Origin: CAYWNA01 sp964459305
Lineage (GTDB): Bacteria > Planctomycetota > Planctomycetia > Pirellulales > Pirellulaceae
NCBI GenBank assembly: GCA_964459305.1
Contig: CAYWNA010000395.1
Location: 1-8,764 of the forward strand
Direction: 5' to 3'
DNA: 8,764 nucleotides
Positions 1 to 5,882 of the stretch are shown here, in pieces (position 1 is the stretch's first letter; each line of letters begins with the position of its first letter). A program made the translations under genes and the position numbers. Under the pieces are notes generated by a model, which did not search any database, was not told the DNA's origin, and was given only the letters and a program-made list of their open reading frames with translations.

Positions 1-2
1 TA

Positions 3-1160
3 TCGGTCGGCGGCAAGGCCGACGCAAAAGGGCGATATCGCATCAGTCCAAATCCAGGTATCCGATTCGGCCTGATCGCGTATCCTCCCGACGGAACCCC
101 CTATCTCGTTCGGCAGACACCCCTGGACAAGGCCATCAGATGGAAGCCCGGCGACAAGATCAAGCAAGTCGACATGCTGCTGCCACGCGGTGTGCTTGTC
201 CGAGGCAAGGTCGTTGAAGCAGGAACCGGCACGCCCGTGGTTGGCGCGACAATCCAGTACGTCCCCGAAAGGAAAAACAATCCACACAAGGCCGACCATA
301 TCCTGACTGGTTGGCAGTGCATTCAACTTTCGAACGAAGACGGCCAATTTGAGATCGCCATCTTGCCGGGACCGGGACGACTTCTCGCGCACGGACCGCA
401 AGGGCGATACGTCTTGCAGGAGGTCTCCGGCAGAGAACTTTACGAAGGCCGATTGGGCGGGCGTCGCAACTATGCTCACGCGATTCGCAAAGTGGATGTC
501 AAGCCAGGTGCTGAACCGGTCGACATCACGATCAAGCTGGCGGTTGGCGCGACAATCACCGGTCAGATCGTCGATGAGGACCAGCAGTCGGTAACTGAAG
601 CGATGGTCATTTCGCGTCTCAATGTCCTCCCCATCTCGCTCTACTGGCGCGGCTTTTCACCGCCGGCTCTTGGTGGCGCGTTTCAACTGTCGGGACTTGC
701 CGAGGAACAGGAATACCCGGCGTATTTCCTGGATGCCAAACGGCGGCTTGGCGCGACGGCGAAACTCAAGGCAGGCAGCGACCATCCAACGGTGGTGCTC
801 AAACCGTGTGGCAATGCGACGGTCAGGATCACAAATCCCAAGGGAAAGCCCGTGGTTGGATTTCAGCCTGGTCTGACGATGGTAGTGACACCAGGCGTCT
901 CGCAGTACGACCGGACGGCGGCAAAGAAAGGCGAACTCGCCGCTGACGCAGATTTTGTATCGAACATTGATCGCACGAACCACTGGCACGGTCCGAAAAC
1001 GGACAAGAACGGTGTCGTTCGCTTTCCGGCACTGATCCCCGGCGCGACCTACCGACTCACCACATTCGAAAAAGGCAAACCGGTCATCTTGCGAGAATTC
1101 ACCGTCAAACCAAGCGAAACGCTTGACCTGGGCGAAGTCGCGATGAGCGGCATCGACTGA
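3..1160 (+). CDS. Carboxypeptidase-regulatory-like repeat protein, 5'-truncated by the window edge
   Basis: The reading frame is open from base 3 to the TGA at 1158-1160, giving 385 visible residues; the start lies outside the window. The first internal ATG (174) is not the true start, because the frame upstream of it is equally protein-like. The sequence consists of repeated beta-sandwich units of the carboxypeptidase D regulatory / Cna-B type. Unit openings are visible as VLVRGKVVEAGTGTPVVGAT, then GATITGQIVDED, then NATVRITNPKGKPVVG, and a last unit with TDKNGVVRFPALIPGATYRL. Such units are usually extracellular or periplasmic and act as structural or binding modules rather than enzymes. 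In planctomycetes they often form the C-terminal part of large proteins, for example membrane-bound M56 peptidases, but whether that applies here cannot be seen. It is followed by an M14 carboxypeptidase 163 bases downstream; co-transcription is possible but unproven. Confidence 0.75.
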   Translation, partial: SVGGKADAKGRYRISPNPGIRFGLIAYPPDGTPYLVRQTPLDKAIRWKPGDKIKQVDMLLPRGVLVRGKVVEAGTGTPVVGATIQYVPERKNNPHKADHILTGWQCIQLSNEDGQFEIAILPGPGRLLAHGPQGRYVLQEVSGRELYEGRLGGRRNYAHAIRKVDVKPGAEPVDITIKLAVGATITGQIVDEDQQSVTEAMVISRLNVLPISLYWRGFSPPALGGAFQLSGLAEEQEYPAYFLDAKRRLGATAKLKAGSDHPTVVLKPCGNATVRITNPKGKPVVGFQPGLTMVVTPGVSQYDRTAAKKGELAADADFVSNIDRTNHWHGPKTDKNGVVRFPALIPGATYRLTTFEKGKPVILREFTVKPSETLDLGEVAMSGID

Positions 1161-1258
1161 CCTCACGATTCTGTTCCGACAATCATCCTCACCCGCCGGA
1201 GACGCGACTAACCTCCGATTTATCTCAAACTGTAGACACGGGTTGTTGATTCCGGTAG

Positions 1259-1305
1259 TCTCAGGACGATGTCGCTTCGCCAGGAAAGTCTTTCGTCGTC
1301 TGAGA
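1259..1305 (+). promoter_or_regulatory. Leader hairpin before the M14 carboxypeptidase gene
   Basis: TCTCAGgACGA (1259-1269) can pair with TCGTCTGAGA (1296-1305): ten base pairs with one bulged G, enclosing a 26-base loop. The stem ends 6 bases before the ribosome binding site AAGGAG (1312-1317). It could affect translation initiation or mRNA stability, but this is inference from pairing alone. Confidence 0.3.
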
Positions 1306-1323
1306 AGTCAAAAGGAGTCAGTC

Positions 1324-2577
1324 GTGAAACAGAGTAACCTCGATAACGCTACATGTTGCTTTTACCCGTCCCTGATCGTTGCGTTGGTGACGTTCCTTCT
1401 GATCAGCGTGCCGATCGCAGCCGCTGGCGAGCTCTCGGTAGATGATTTCAAGTTCGACGGGGCGTCAGGCTCCCACGGGGCGACGGTCGAGAAGATCGAA
1501 GAGAACCACTTTAAGATCAACCTGGGGCACGCGCCGGAGCAGCCGACGTGGTGCAACATGCTGTACTTCCAGATCGTTCGCAATGCCAAGGGAAACAAGC
1601 TGCGAGTGGACGTGGAGTTCACAGGGGGCGACGCCTATCGTTTCAACCACAATTCGGCTACCTGGTCGTACGACGCCGAGAACTGGCAAGGTATCAAGTG
1701 GTGTAAGCCCGACGAGCCCTCGAAGCGCGGCGACAGCCTGTTGTTTCCCGAGTTCACCGAGGACGTGGTCTACTTCGGTGCCCAAGTACCTATGTCTTAC
1801 GAGAACGTCGTCGAATGCATGGAGCAATGGTCCAAGCATCCGCACGCCACCGTCCGCGTGCTCGGCAAATCGCTTGGCGGGCGGGATCTTTTTCGGCTGG
1901 AGATCACCGACCCGCAAAGTTCTCACGCGCGACAATCCCGTTGGGTCCACTGGGTCGGTAACCAGCACCCCGGCGAACATAACGCGCAGTGGCGGATCGT
2001 GGGCATGGTCGACTGGCTGTTGAGCGATGAAGGGGCGGACTGTCGCAAACGAACCGTCTGCCATTTTGTACCGATGACCAGTCCGGACGGACCATCCAAC
2101 GGCTGGTATCGCGTGAACGGGCAAGGCGTGGACATGAACCGGTCCTACTTTGACAAAGGCGCGGATCGCGACAAGCAAGCCCACGAGGCATATGTAGTTC
2201 AAAAAGATCTGGAGGAGCTAATGGCCTCCGAGGCGCCTGCCACCACCGTGTGGAGCATGCACACCTGGGGCGGCCCGGTCGAGCCGATTCTGTTACCCGG
2301 CCCCGAATTCGGATCGACGCTCGGCCCCTGGGAACAGCTCAAAGAGATCCTGCTGAAGAACGATCCGAAAGGGCTCGTCGAGCCGCTGAAGACCGGCAAG
2401 AAGCCGGGCGCTTCGAACCATTGGAACGCCGGCCCGCACGTTCAGTTCGGCGTGAGCAACGTACTGTGCGAGGGCTCCGGCGCCTGGACATCAAAGCAAG
2501 ACTGCCTCGACGCCGGCGCGGTGTTGATGAAGAGTCTTGCTGAATGTTACAAGGGTACGAAGCCGGCATCCCAGTGA
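1324..2577 (+). CDS. Secreted zinc carboxypeptidase, M14 family (cytosolic-carboxypeptidase-like branch)
   Basis: A 417-aa metallopeptidase predicted to be exported. The GTG at 1324 is chosen because AAGGAG (1312-1317) lies 6 bases upstream and because it gives a clean signal peptide: a short polar start, a hydrophobic core (LIVALVTFLLISVPIA, about residues 17-32) and an AAAG-type cleavage region near residues 33-36. The frame also opens further upstream from a TTG at 1243, but that would bury the signal peptide. Residues about 37-185 form the beta-rich N-terminal domain typical of the CCP-like M14 branch. The catalytic domain shows H215-x-x-E218 (HPGE) and H313 (MHTWGG) as zinc ligands, N272-R273 (MNRSY) for the substrate carboxylate, and E383 (CEGSGAW) as the catalytic glutamate. 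Their order and spacing fit M14. It should remove C-terminal residues from peptides outside the cytoplasm; substrate unknown. No pro-peptide or C-terminal anchor is evident. Confidence 0.88.
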   Translation: MKQSNLDNATCCFYPSLIVALVTFLLISVPIAAAGELSVDDFKFDGASGSHGATVEKIEENHFKINLGHAPEQPTWCNMLYFQIVRNAKGNKLRVDVEFTGGDAYRFNHNSATWSYDAENWQGIKWCKPDEPSKRGDSLLFPEFTEDVVYFGAQVPMSYENVVECMEQWSKHPHATVRVLGKSLGGRDLFRLEITDPQSSHARQSRWVHWVGNQHPGEHNAQWRIVGMVDWLLSDEGADCRKRTVCHFVPMTSPDGPSNGWYRVNGQGVDMNRSYFDKGADRDKQAHEAYVVQKDLEELMASEAPATTVWSMHTWGGPVEPILLPGPEFGSTLGPWEQLKEILLKNDPKGLVEPLKTGKKPGASNHWNAGPHVQFGVSNVLCEGSGAWTSKQDCLDAGAVLMKSLAECYKGTKPASQ

Positions 2578-2586
2578 CGTGCCGGC
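2562..2586 (+). repeat. Hairpin overlapping the M14 stop codon
   Basis: GCCGGCA (2562-2568) and TGCCGGC (2580-2586) form a perfect 7-bp inverted repeat with an 11-base loop that contains the TGA stop. No T-run follows, so it is not a classical intrinsic terminator. It may protect the 3' end or be incidental. Confidence 0.35.
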
Positions 2587-2632
2587 CCATGGAGACCAGT
2601 CGAATTCGACGGTCGCCATTTGGCGTCGAGTT

Positions 2633-2708
2633 GTTCGTAAGTACCGCCTTCAGGCGGAGACGCCAGGGCCTGGGCGCATCAAGGCCGCGTGAACGCGGTA
2701 CTACGAAC
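2633..2708. repeat. 76-bp palindromic repeat element with covarying hairpins (MITE/REP-like)
   Basis: The ends are inverted repeats: GTTCGTAAGTACCGC (2633-2647) and GCGGTACTACGAAC (2695-2708), which match over 14 bases with one extra A on the left. Inside each arm is a hairpin with a 4-base loop: CCGCC-TTCA-GGCGG (2644-2657) and CCGCG-TGAA-CGCGG (2685-2698). When the right arm is reverse complemented, the two hairpins differ by a paired C/G exchange that keeps both stems intact. The centre (about 2660-2676) is also nearly self-complementary. There is no coding capacity, so any mobility would need a transposase supplied in trans. It abuts the first recognisable residues of the kinase pseudogene and so probably marks the break that removed the kinase N-lobe. 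Calling it a dispersed element is inference, because only one copy is in the window. Confidence 0.6.
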
Positions 2709-2996
2709 AAAGACGAGACCGTCGAAGGATTCCGGCGCGAGATGAAGGCCGTCGGCAAACTGGCGCATCCGAACATTGTCGCCGCTCATGATGCAGGCGA
2801 GTTCGAGGGCACTCACTTTCTGGTGATGGAGCTGATCGAGGCATTGACCTATCTGGCCTGGTGCGCCGCGTCGGCCCCCTGGCGATCGCGGACGCATGCG
2901 AGCTGATCCGCCAGGCAGCCGCTGGGCTCGCGCACGCTCACGAATATGGCTTGGTCCACCGCGACATCAAGCCATCGAATCTGATGATGGCGAGCG

Positions 2997-3012
2997 GTGG
3001 GCGTAAGCCCAC
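2997..3012. repeat. Small hairpin with GTAA tetraloop at the start of the kinase insertion
   Basis: GTGGGC (2997-3002), loop GTAA (3003-3006) and GCCCAC (3007-3012) form a perfect 6-bp stem with a GNRA-type tetraloop. It lies at the left edge of the sequence that interrupts the kinase between its catalytic loop and its DLG motif, 25 bases before the 38-bp tandem units. Confidence 0.55.
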
Positions 3013-3037
3013 TGATCCGTCGTCCGCGAGCTCGGCA

Positions 3038-3121
3038 CATCATCAGCCGGCTGACGCCGGCCGCTCGCCGGAACCCATCATCAGCCGGCTGACGCCGGCC
3101 GCTCGCCGGAACCCATCATCA
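3038..3121. repeat. Tandem 38-bp repeat (2.2 copies) inside the kinase pseudogene
   Basis: Two identical 38-bp units (3038-3075 and 3076-3113) are followed by an 8-base partial copy, CATCATCA (3114-3121). Each unit contains a perfect hairpin, GCCGGC-TGAC-GCCGGC (3046-3061 and 3084-3099), followed by CGCTCGCCGG. Because 38 is not a multiple of three, each added copy shifts the reading frame. The kinase sequence resumes directly at the end of the block (AAGATCCTC from 3121). The exact identity of the two copies suggests recent duplication. Confidence 0.85.
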
Positions 3122-3620
3122 AGATCCTCGATCTCGGTTTGGCGCTTCTTGGAGAAGCCGGCAACGAAGTTCGCGAGCTGACAACGACGGGCCAGATGAT
3201 GGGCACGTTGTGCTACATGGCGCCCGAACAGGGGACCGACACTCACAACGTAGACATCCGAGCGGATATCTACAGCCTTGGGGCCACGATGTACAAGTTA
3301 CTGTGCGGCGAGGCTCCGCTTTCGGGCGCAAAGTACAACACGCCGATGAAGATAATGATGGCCTTGGCTAAATGCCAGTTATCCACTTGTGTATCCCGTC
3401 TCCGTGACGTAGGCTTTCAATGACAGGCTTGACTTCCAGTTGGAGTGTCCTCCTGGACCTATCTACGGTGGCTTATGGCTGACGTGGCTGTTTTTGTTTG
3501 CGAAGACGCTAGCCAAGCAAAGATCGAGAGACTGTAGATCAGCTATTGCGCGAGCAAGACAAGGTCACACCCGAAAGGCGAGAAGCGGATCGCTGTTTCT
3601 GTCGAGGACGGCAATGCACG

Positions 3621-3989
3621 ATGAAGATCACACAGGAAGATACCTCGCCAGATCTATGTAAGTCGATTGCGGAGCCAGAGGAGCGACGTCATAAGACTCG
3701 TATTCCATTCCAGAATGCGATCGCAGTTACATTCCCGTCTGCCGCGCAAGGTCGACGCGGCGTTGTTGTAGAGGATGTGTCGTTTGCGGGCGTCGCCCTG
3801 CGCGTGACTGACGCCTCGCAACTTGCCGTGGGGCAGAAACTCAATATTGTGATCCTGAAACGCACCATGACGGCGCTCATCAAGTACATCGTCGAGCTTC
3901 AGGAGGGTGACTATAGGATAGGGGCAGAGTTCATAGCCCCGAACCTGTGGGACGTAAGAGCCGTAGTGAAAGAGTTGCTCGCCCTGTAA
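3621..3989 (+). CDS. PilZ-domain protein (putative c-di-GMP receptor)
   Basis: A 122-aa protein that is almost entirely one PilZ domain. The c-di-GMP-binding signature is present: R23-x-x-x-R27 in ERRHKTRIPF, and D52-x-S54-x-x-G57 in EDVSFAGVAL. The late strand YRIGAEFI (residues 98-105) matches the usual GxxF end of the fold. No signal peptide or membrane segment is visible, so it is cytoplasmic and would act as a small adaptor that changes a partner's activity when c-di-GMP binds. The frame is open upstream to a TTG at 3546, but the added residues are not PilZ-like. The ATG at 3621 has GAGGA at 3604-3608, a rather long 12-base gap, so the start is the least certain part. The gene precedes csrA on the same strand. 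Its target cannot be told from the sequence. Confidence 0.8.
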   Translation: MKITQEDTSPDLCKSIAEPEERRHKTRIPFQNAIAVTFPSAAQGRRGVVVEDVSFAGVALRVTDASQLAVGQKLNIVILKRTMTALIKYIVELQEGDYRIGAEFIAPNLWDVRAVVKELLAL

Positions 3990-4251
3990 TCGCCTACCAG
4001 TGCTTCGCGTGGAGAGTCAGATTGCCCCTAGACTCCTACTGCTTTGCTAGCAGAAAGGCTTGCACCCCCCAAACTGCGATTGATTCTAGCGCAGGAAGGG
4101 CCGCATAATGATCAGTTGCCGAAAGCGGTGGATGATCTATCCCACGCCTCCGGCTTCACAGATCTAGGCGATTCATCTTTTCTTTGAACGTGATGCTGCC
4201 AGACCATTCTCTTACCTCATTGGCAGTGGCACGTTCAGCAACCGCCGGAAC

Positions 4252-4264
4252 GGAGGGCAGTGCA
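4252..4264 (+). promoter_or_regulatory. csrA ribosome binding site with adjacent GGA motifs
   Basis: GGAGGG (4252-4257) lies 7 bases before the csrA ATG and fixes that start. A further GGA sits just upstream (GCCGGAACGGAGGG, 4244-4257). GGA is the core of CsrA/RsmA binding sites, and CsrA is known to repress its own translation in some bacteria by covering such sites. Autoregulation here is inference; no clear hairpin presents the GGA in a loop. Confidence 0.45.
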
Positions 4265-4507
4265 ATGTTGGTTCTTTCACGCAGGGAGAGGGAAAGCATC
4301 GTCTTTACCTCGCTGGGGATCACCATCGATGTGGTGAAGATTTCGGGCAGAAAGGTTCGCCTCGGAATAAAGGCTCCGCCCGAAATCCCTGTTCATCGCA
4401 AAGAGTTGGCCGAGCGGATGGCGAGGCAGGCCGACGACTTGCACAAAGTGGTAAAGCCAGTCAACGGGTCTTACGCCACGAATTCGTCAGCAGGCTCCCA
4501 GGATTGA
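4265..4507 (+). CDS. csrA: Carbon storage regulator CsrA/RsmA, mRNA-binding translational regulator
   Basis: An 80-aa protein with the full CsrA core: MLVLSRRERESI at the start (strand 1, with L4 and R6), the strand GRKVRLGIKAP (residues 28-38) and IPVHRKE (residues 41-47), in which R45 corresponds to the RNA-contacting arginine R44 of E. coli CsrA. CsrA works as a domain-swapped dimer that binds GGA motifs in mRNA leaders, usually blocking the ribosome binding site, and controls carbon metabolism, motility and biofilm functions. The C-terminal tail after residue 55 is longer than in the 61-aa E. coli protein, polar and not conserved in type. The ATG at 4265 is chosen because GGAGGG stands 7 bases upstream and the protein then begins exactly at the conserved MLVLSR; in-frame sequence upstream to 4184 is not CsrA-like. 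A strong terminator follows 24 bases after the stop, so this is the end of a transcript. No fliW, its usual protein antagonist, is in the window. Confidence 0.95.
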   Translation: MLVLSRRERESIVFTSLGITIDVVKISGRKVRLGIKAPPEIPVHRKELAERMARQADDLHKVVKPVNGSYATNSSAGSQD

Positions 4508-4530
4508 TCTTCGCAATGCTTCCATGTGAC

Positions 4531-4572
4531 AGCACCCCACCCAGCCCAAGCGGTGGGGTGCTTCTCCTTCTT
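4531..4572 (+). terminator. Intrinsic terminator after csrA
   Basis: AGCACCCCACC (4531-4541) and GGTGGGGTGCT (4552-4562) form a perfect 11-bp GC-rich stem with a 10-base loop. It is followed by the pyrimidine-rich tract TCTCCTTCTT (4563-4572). It begins 24 bases after the csrA stop and should separate csrA from the STAS genes. Confidence 0.85.
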
Positions 4573-4904
4573 GACCGATACGGGATGCTCTTGGCACGTT
4601 TCCCGCCGAGAATCTGATTCGCGATCGGGGACTAACGTGGGGCTCCGATCCGTGATCGCCTGAGATGAAGCGCATGATACCGCGTGATAGGCGTGTCGTG
4701 GTTGCTCTCAGCGAAAAGGTGCAGGACGGCCGAGATCGCCGACAACATATCCGGCTGCACGACACCGTCGAGTCGCACTGACGTCCAGGTTAACCCTTTC
4801 CCGGCCCGGAAGCTCGACTACACGGGAGGCCGGCTTCGAAGTGCTGGAGAAGTGATGGCTGAGAGTCTCGGCACCGCAAATCATCTTGGCCCCTTGCCCA
4901 CGGA
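4573..4904. other. Stretch without a supported gene
   Basis: No recognisable protein family is seen on either strand. A short frame at 4665-4781 (+, ATG, 38 codons, beginning MKRMIPRDRRVVVALSEKV) reads like protein but has no clear ribosome binding site. Another frame ending TTREAGFEVLEK at 4853-4855 could be a relic of a lost gene's C-terminus. Neither is strong enough to call. The segment becomes AT-rich near 4905, where the next promoter region begins. Confidence 0.4.
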
Positions 4905-4936
4905 CAAATTTTGAATTTTCGCATTCCGAAAATTTG
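4905..4936. promoter_or_regulatory. AT-rich palindrome, candidate operator
   Basis: AATTTTCG (4914-4921) and CGAAAATT (4927-4934) form a perfect 8-bp inverted repeat around CATTC. An overlapping alternative pairing is CAAATTTT (4905-4912) with AAAATTTG (4929-4936). The palindrome touches the -35 box that starts at 4934, a position where a dimeric repressor or activator would control the promoter. The operator role is inference. Confidence 0.45.
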
Positions 4937-4962
4937 CATCGCCCGTTCCAAACAGATATACT
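4934..4962 (+). promoter_or_regulatory. Sigma70-type promoter for the STAS gene group
   Basis: The -35 box TTGCAT (4934-4939) and -10 box TATACT (4957-4962) are separated by exactly 17 bases. The -10 matches the consensus at five of six positions; the -35 matches its first three. Transcription would begin near 4969, ahead of the frameshifted small gene at 5045 and the zinc-ribbon/STAS gene at 5308. It is one of the most AT-rich places in the window. Confidence 0.55.
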
Positions 4963-5044
4963 GAACTGGTGCAATCCGCACAAGGAACAGAGGTGATGCT
5001 CGGACATCACGTCTACTACCCCGCTCTTCTCATAAAGGGGTGTC

Positions 5045-5261
5045 ATGTTCGATCGTCTTTTAAGGTTACGCGACCACACCATCTGTCGAAGAGTTGCAGT
5101 GTGGTCTAGCGTCGGATCTGGGACCACAGCATGTGGTTTCGGTTGACGCAGACGGAGCCAAACTCGACTTTGATGATTTAGGCGACGGGGCCAAGATAAC
5201 GGCGCGCCTTCACAGCACATTGGACCGCTGTGCGGACGCCCTGCATTCGGGATGCCCTTGA
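5045..5261 (+). pseudogene. Small protein of about 71 aa interrupted by one extra base (unknown function)
   Basis: The ATG at 5045 is preceded by a strong ribosome binding site, AAAGGGG (5034-5040), 4 bases away. The first codons read MFDRLL, then the frame runs into unrelated sequence and stops early. If one A of TTTTAAGG (near 5062-5063) is removed, the frame continues as GYATTPSVEELQCGLASDLG and then HVVSVDADGAKLDFDDLGDG up to the TGA at 5259-5261: about 71 residues, acidic, no cysteine pairs, no membrane segment. I do not recognise the family. The downstream part alone (5064-5261) has protein-like composition but only a TTG (5094) as a possible start. It could be a recent pseudogene, a sequencing error, or a real +1 frameshift. 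It lies 46 bases before the zinc-ribbon/STAS gene and downstream of the promoter at 4934-4962, which would place it first in that operon. An overlapping 37-aa frame (4996-5109, AAGGAA upstream) is the main alternative. Confidence 0.42.
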
Positions 5262-5307
5262 GCACAATCTGGATCATCCGGTTTAGGTACCCGAAGTAGG
5301 CCAAGTG

Positions 5308-5763
5308 ATGAAAAGTCCGTTCGAAGAACGCGGAGACGTTCCATTCCAATGCCCGGTGTGTGGTGCCACGCTGGCTGCTGATGCGAAACTGCCGGTTCTG
5401 GATACTCCGTGCTCGGAGTGTGGATACATACTGTGGTGCCGCAAGAGAATGGTCGACGAAGTTGTCGTTCTCGACGTCCTGCCCAAGATAACACTGGAAC
5501 ATGCTGATATCGAGCCTCTGGTCAGGTCACTCGTGCGGTCTGGCGGTCCGCCACATGTCGTGGTTGATTTGTCCCGCATAGATCTCATCAGCAGCCTACT
5601 TGTGGCCAAGCTCGTGGTGCTGAACAAGCAAGTGAAGCGAGCCAAAGGCAGGCTCAGCTTGTGCGGGCTGCGCGAAGTTGTTCGGGAAGTCTTTGCTTCC
5701 ACCAAGTTAGACACGATCATCGAAGTACTGGATGACGAAGAGGCGGCATTGGCAAGTCTTTGA
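5308..5763 (+). CDS. Zinc-ribbon plus STAS-domain fusion (anti-sigma-antagonist-like)
   Basis: A 151-aa protein of two parts. Residues 12-44 form a small zinc ribbon with C15-x-x-C18 (CPVCG) and C35-x-x-C38 (CSECGY), so four cysteines could bind one zinc. Residues about 49-150 form a STAS domain: strand VDEVVVLDVL, then HVVVDLSRIDLISSLLVAKL (83-102) with D87 and the serine pair S95-S96 in the loop where SpoIIAA/RsbV proteins are phosphorylated, then the helix VLNKQVKRAKG and a later strand RLSLCGL. STAS proteins of this type bind or release an anti-sigma kinase depending on serine phosphorylation; whether S95 or S96 does so here is inference. The usual SSG motif is replaced by SSLL. The start may be the ATG at 5308 or the GTG directly before it; the ribosome binding site (GTAGG, 5296-5300) is weak. 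Cytoplasmic. A second STAS gene follows after 201 bases. Confidence 0.75.
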   Translation: MKSPFEERGDVPFQCPVCGATLAADAKLPVLDTPCSECGYILWCRKRMVDEVVVLDVLPKITLEHADIEPLVRSLVRSGGPPHVVVDLSRIDLISSLLVAKLVVLNKQVKRAKGRLSLCGLREVVREVFASTKLDTIIEVLDDEEAALASL

Positions 5764-5818
5764 TCGGCCGGGCGGATGCCGTGTTCCGAGGCGAGGGAGT
5801 ATTCGAGTGATAGGGTGG

Positions 5819-5836
5819 AGGGGAGCAGCATCCCCT
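5819..5836 (+). repeat. Short hairpin after the zinc-ribbon/STAS gene
   Basis: AGGGGA (5819-5824) and TCCCCT (5831-5836) pair around the loop GCAGCA. There is no T-run, so termination is unlikely to be efficient; it could be a partial attenuator or a processing site in the gap between the two STAS genes. Confidence 0.3.
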
Positions 5837-5882
5837 GGATACTTCCACATCACTGGGAGATTGCCATATCCAAATAACGCAA

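Larger units (their letters stand above)
2709..3423 (+). pseudogene. Broken Ser/Thr protein kinase (Hanks type), N-lobe missing and frameshifted
   Basis: The kinase is readable in three successive frames. From about 2709 it gives KDETVEGFRREMKAVGKLAH, the C-helix region, and continues to HFLVMELIE. At 2840-2841 one G is missing from what was GAGGGC; restoring it gives GIDLSGLVRRVGPLAIADAC and on to the catalytic loop VHRDIKPSNLMM (catalytic Asp codon 2963-2965). A repeat block (2997-3121) follows, after which the frame shifts again to IKILDLGLALL (DLG at 3130-3138), the activation loop TTTGQMMGTLCYMAPEQ (APE at 3220-3228) and DIRADIYSLGATMYKLLCGE. Similarity fades near 3369 and the frame stops at 3421-3423. 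The glycine-rich loop and the VAIK lysine are absent; 2578-2632 holds nothing kinase-like in any frame. Typical planctomycete kinases of this kind continue into large C-terminal regions, which are gone here. No active kinase can be made from this DNA. Confidence 0.85.

Noticed and set aside
1243..1323. Upstream TTG start for the M14 carboxypeptidase
   Set aside because: Adds 27 arginine-rich residues before the signal peptide and has no ribosome binding site, whereas GTG 1324 has AAGGAG at 6 bases.
1465..2202. Open frame of 245 codons on the minus strand opposite the M14 gene
   Set aside because: It is antisense to a gene with a complete catalytic set; long antisense frames are expected in GC-rich coding DNA.
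3038..3121. Tandem 38-bp units considered as a CRISPR array
   Set aside because: Units are directly adjacent with no unique spacers, only two copies, and no cas genes are present.
3379..3387. DnaA-box-like TTATCCACT
   Set aside because: A single 8-of-9 match in a pseudogene tail with no cluster, AT-rich unwinding region or dnaA/dnaN gene; most likely chance.
4039..4053. Hairpin CTGCT-TTGCT-AGCAG after the PilZ gene as a terminator
   Set aside because: Only a 5-bp stem and no T-run follows.
4060..4088. Possible csrA promoter TTGCAC / ATTCTA
   Set aside because: The spacing is acceptable, but the -10 box matches the consensus poorly.
4227..4241. Sigma54-like promoter (TGGCACG) before csrA
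   Set aside because: The -24 half is good, but the GC of the -12 half is 10 rather than 12 bases away, so the spacing does not fit.
4708..5502. Open frame of 264 codons on the minus strand
   Set aside because: It overlaps the zinc ribbon of the STAS fusion, the promoter region and the small-protein frame. It shows no family features, no convincing ribosome binding site and a composition of mixed low-complexity residues.
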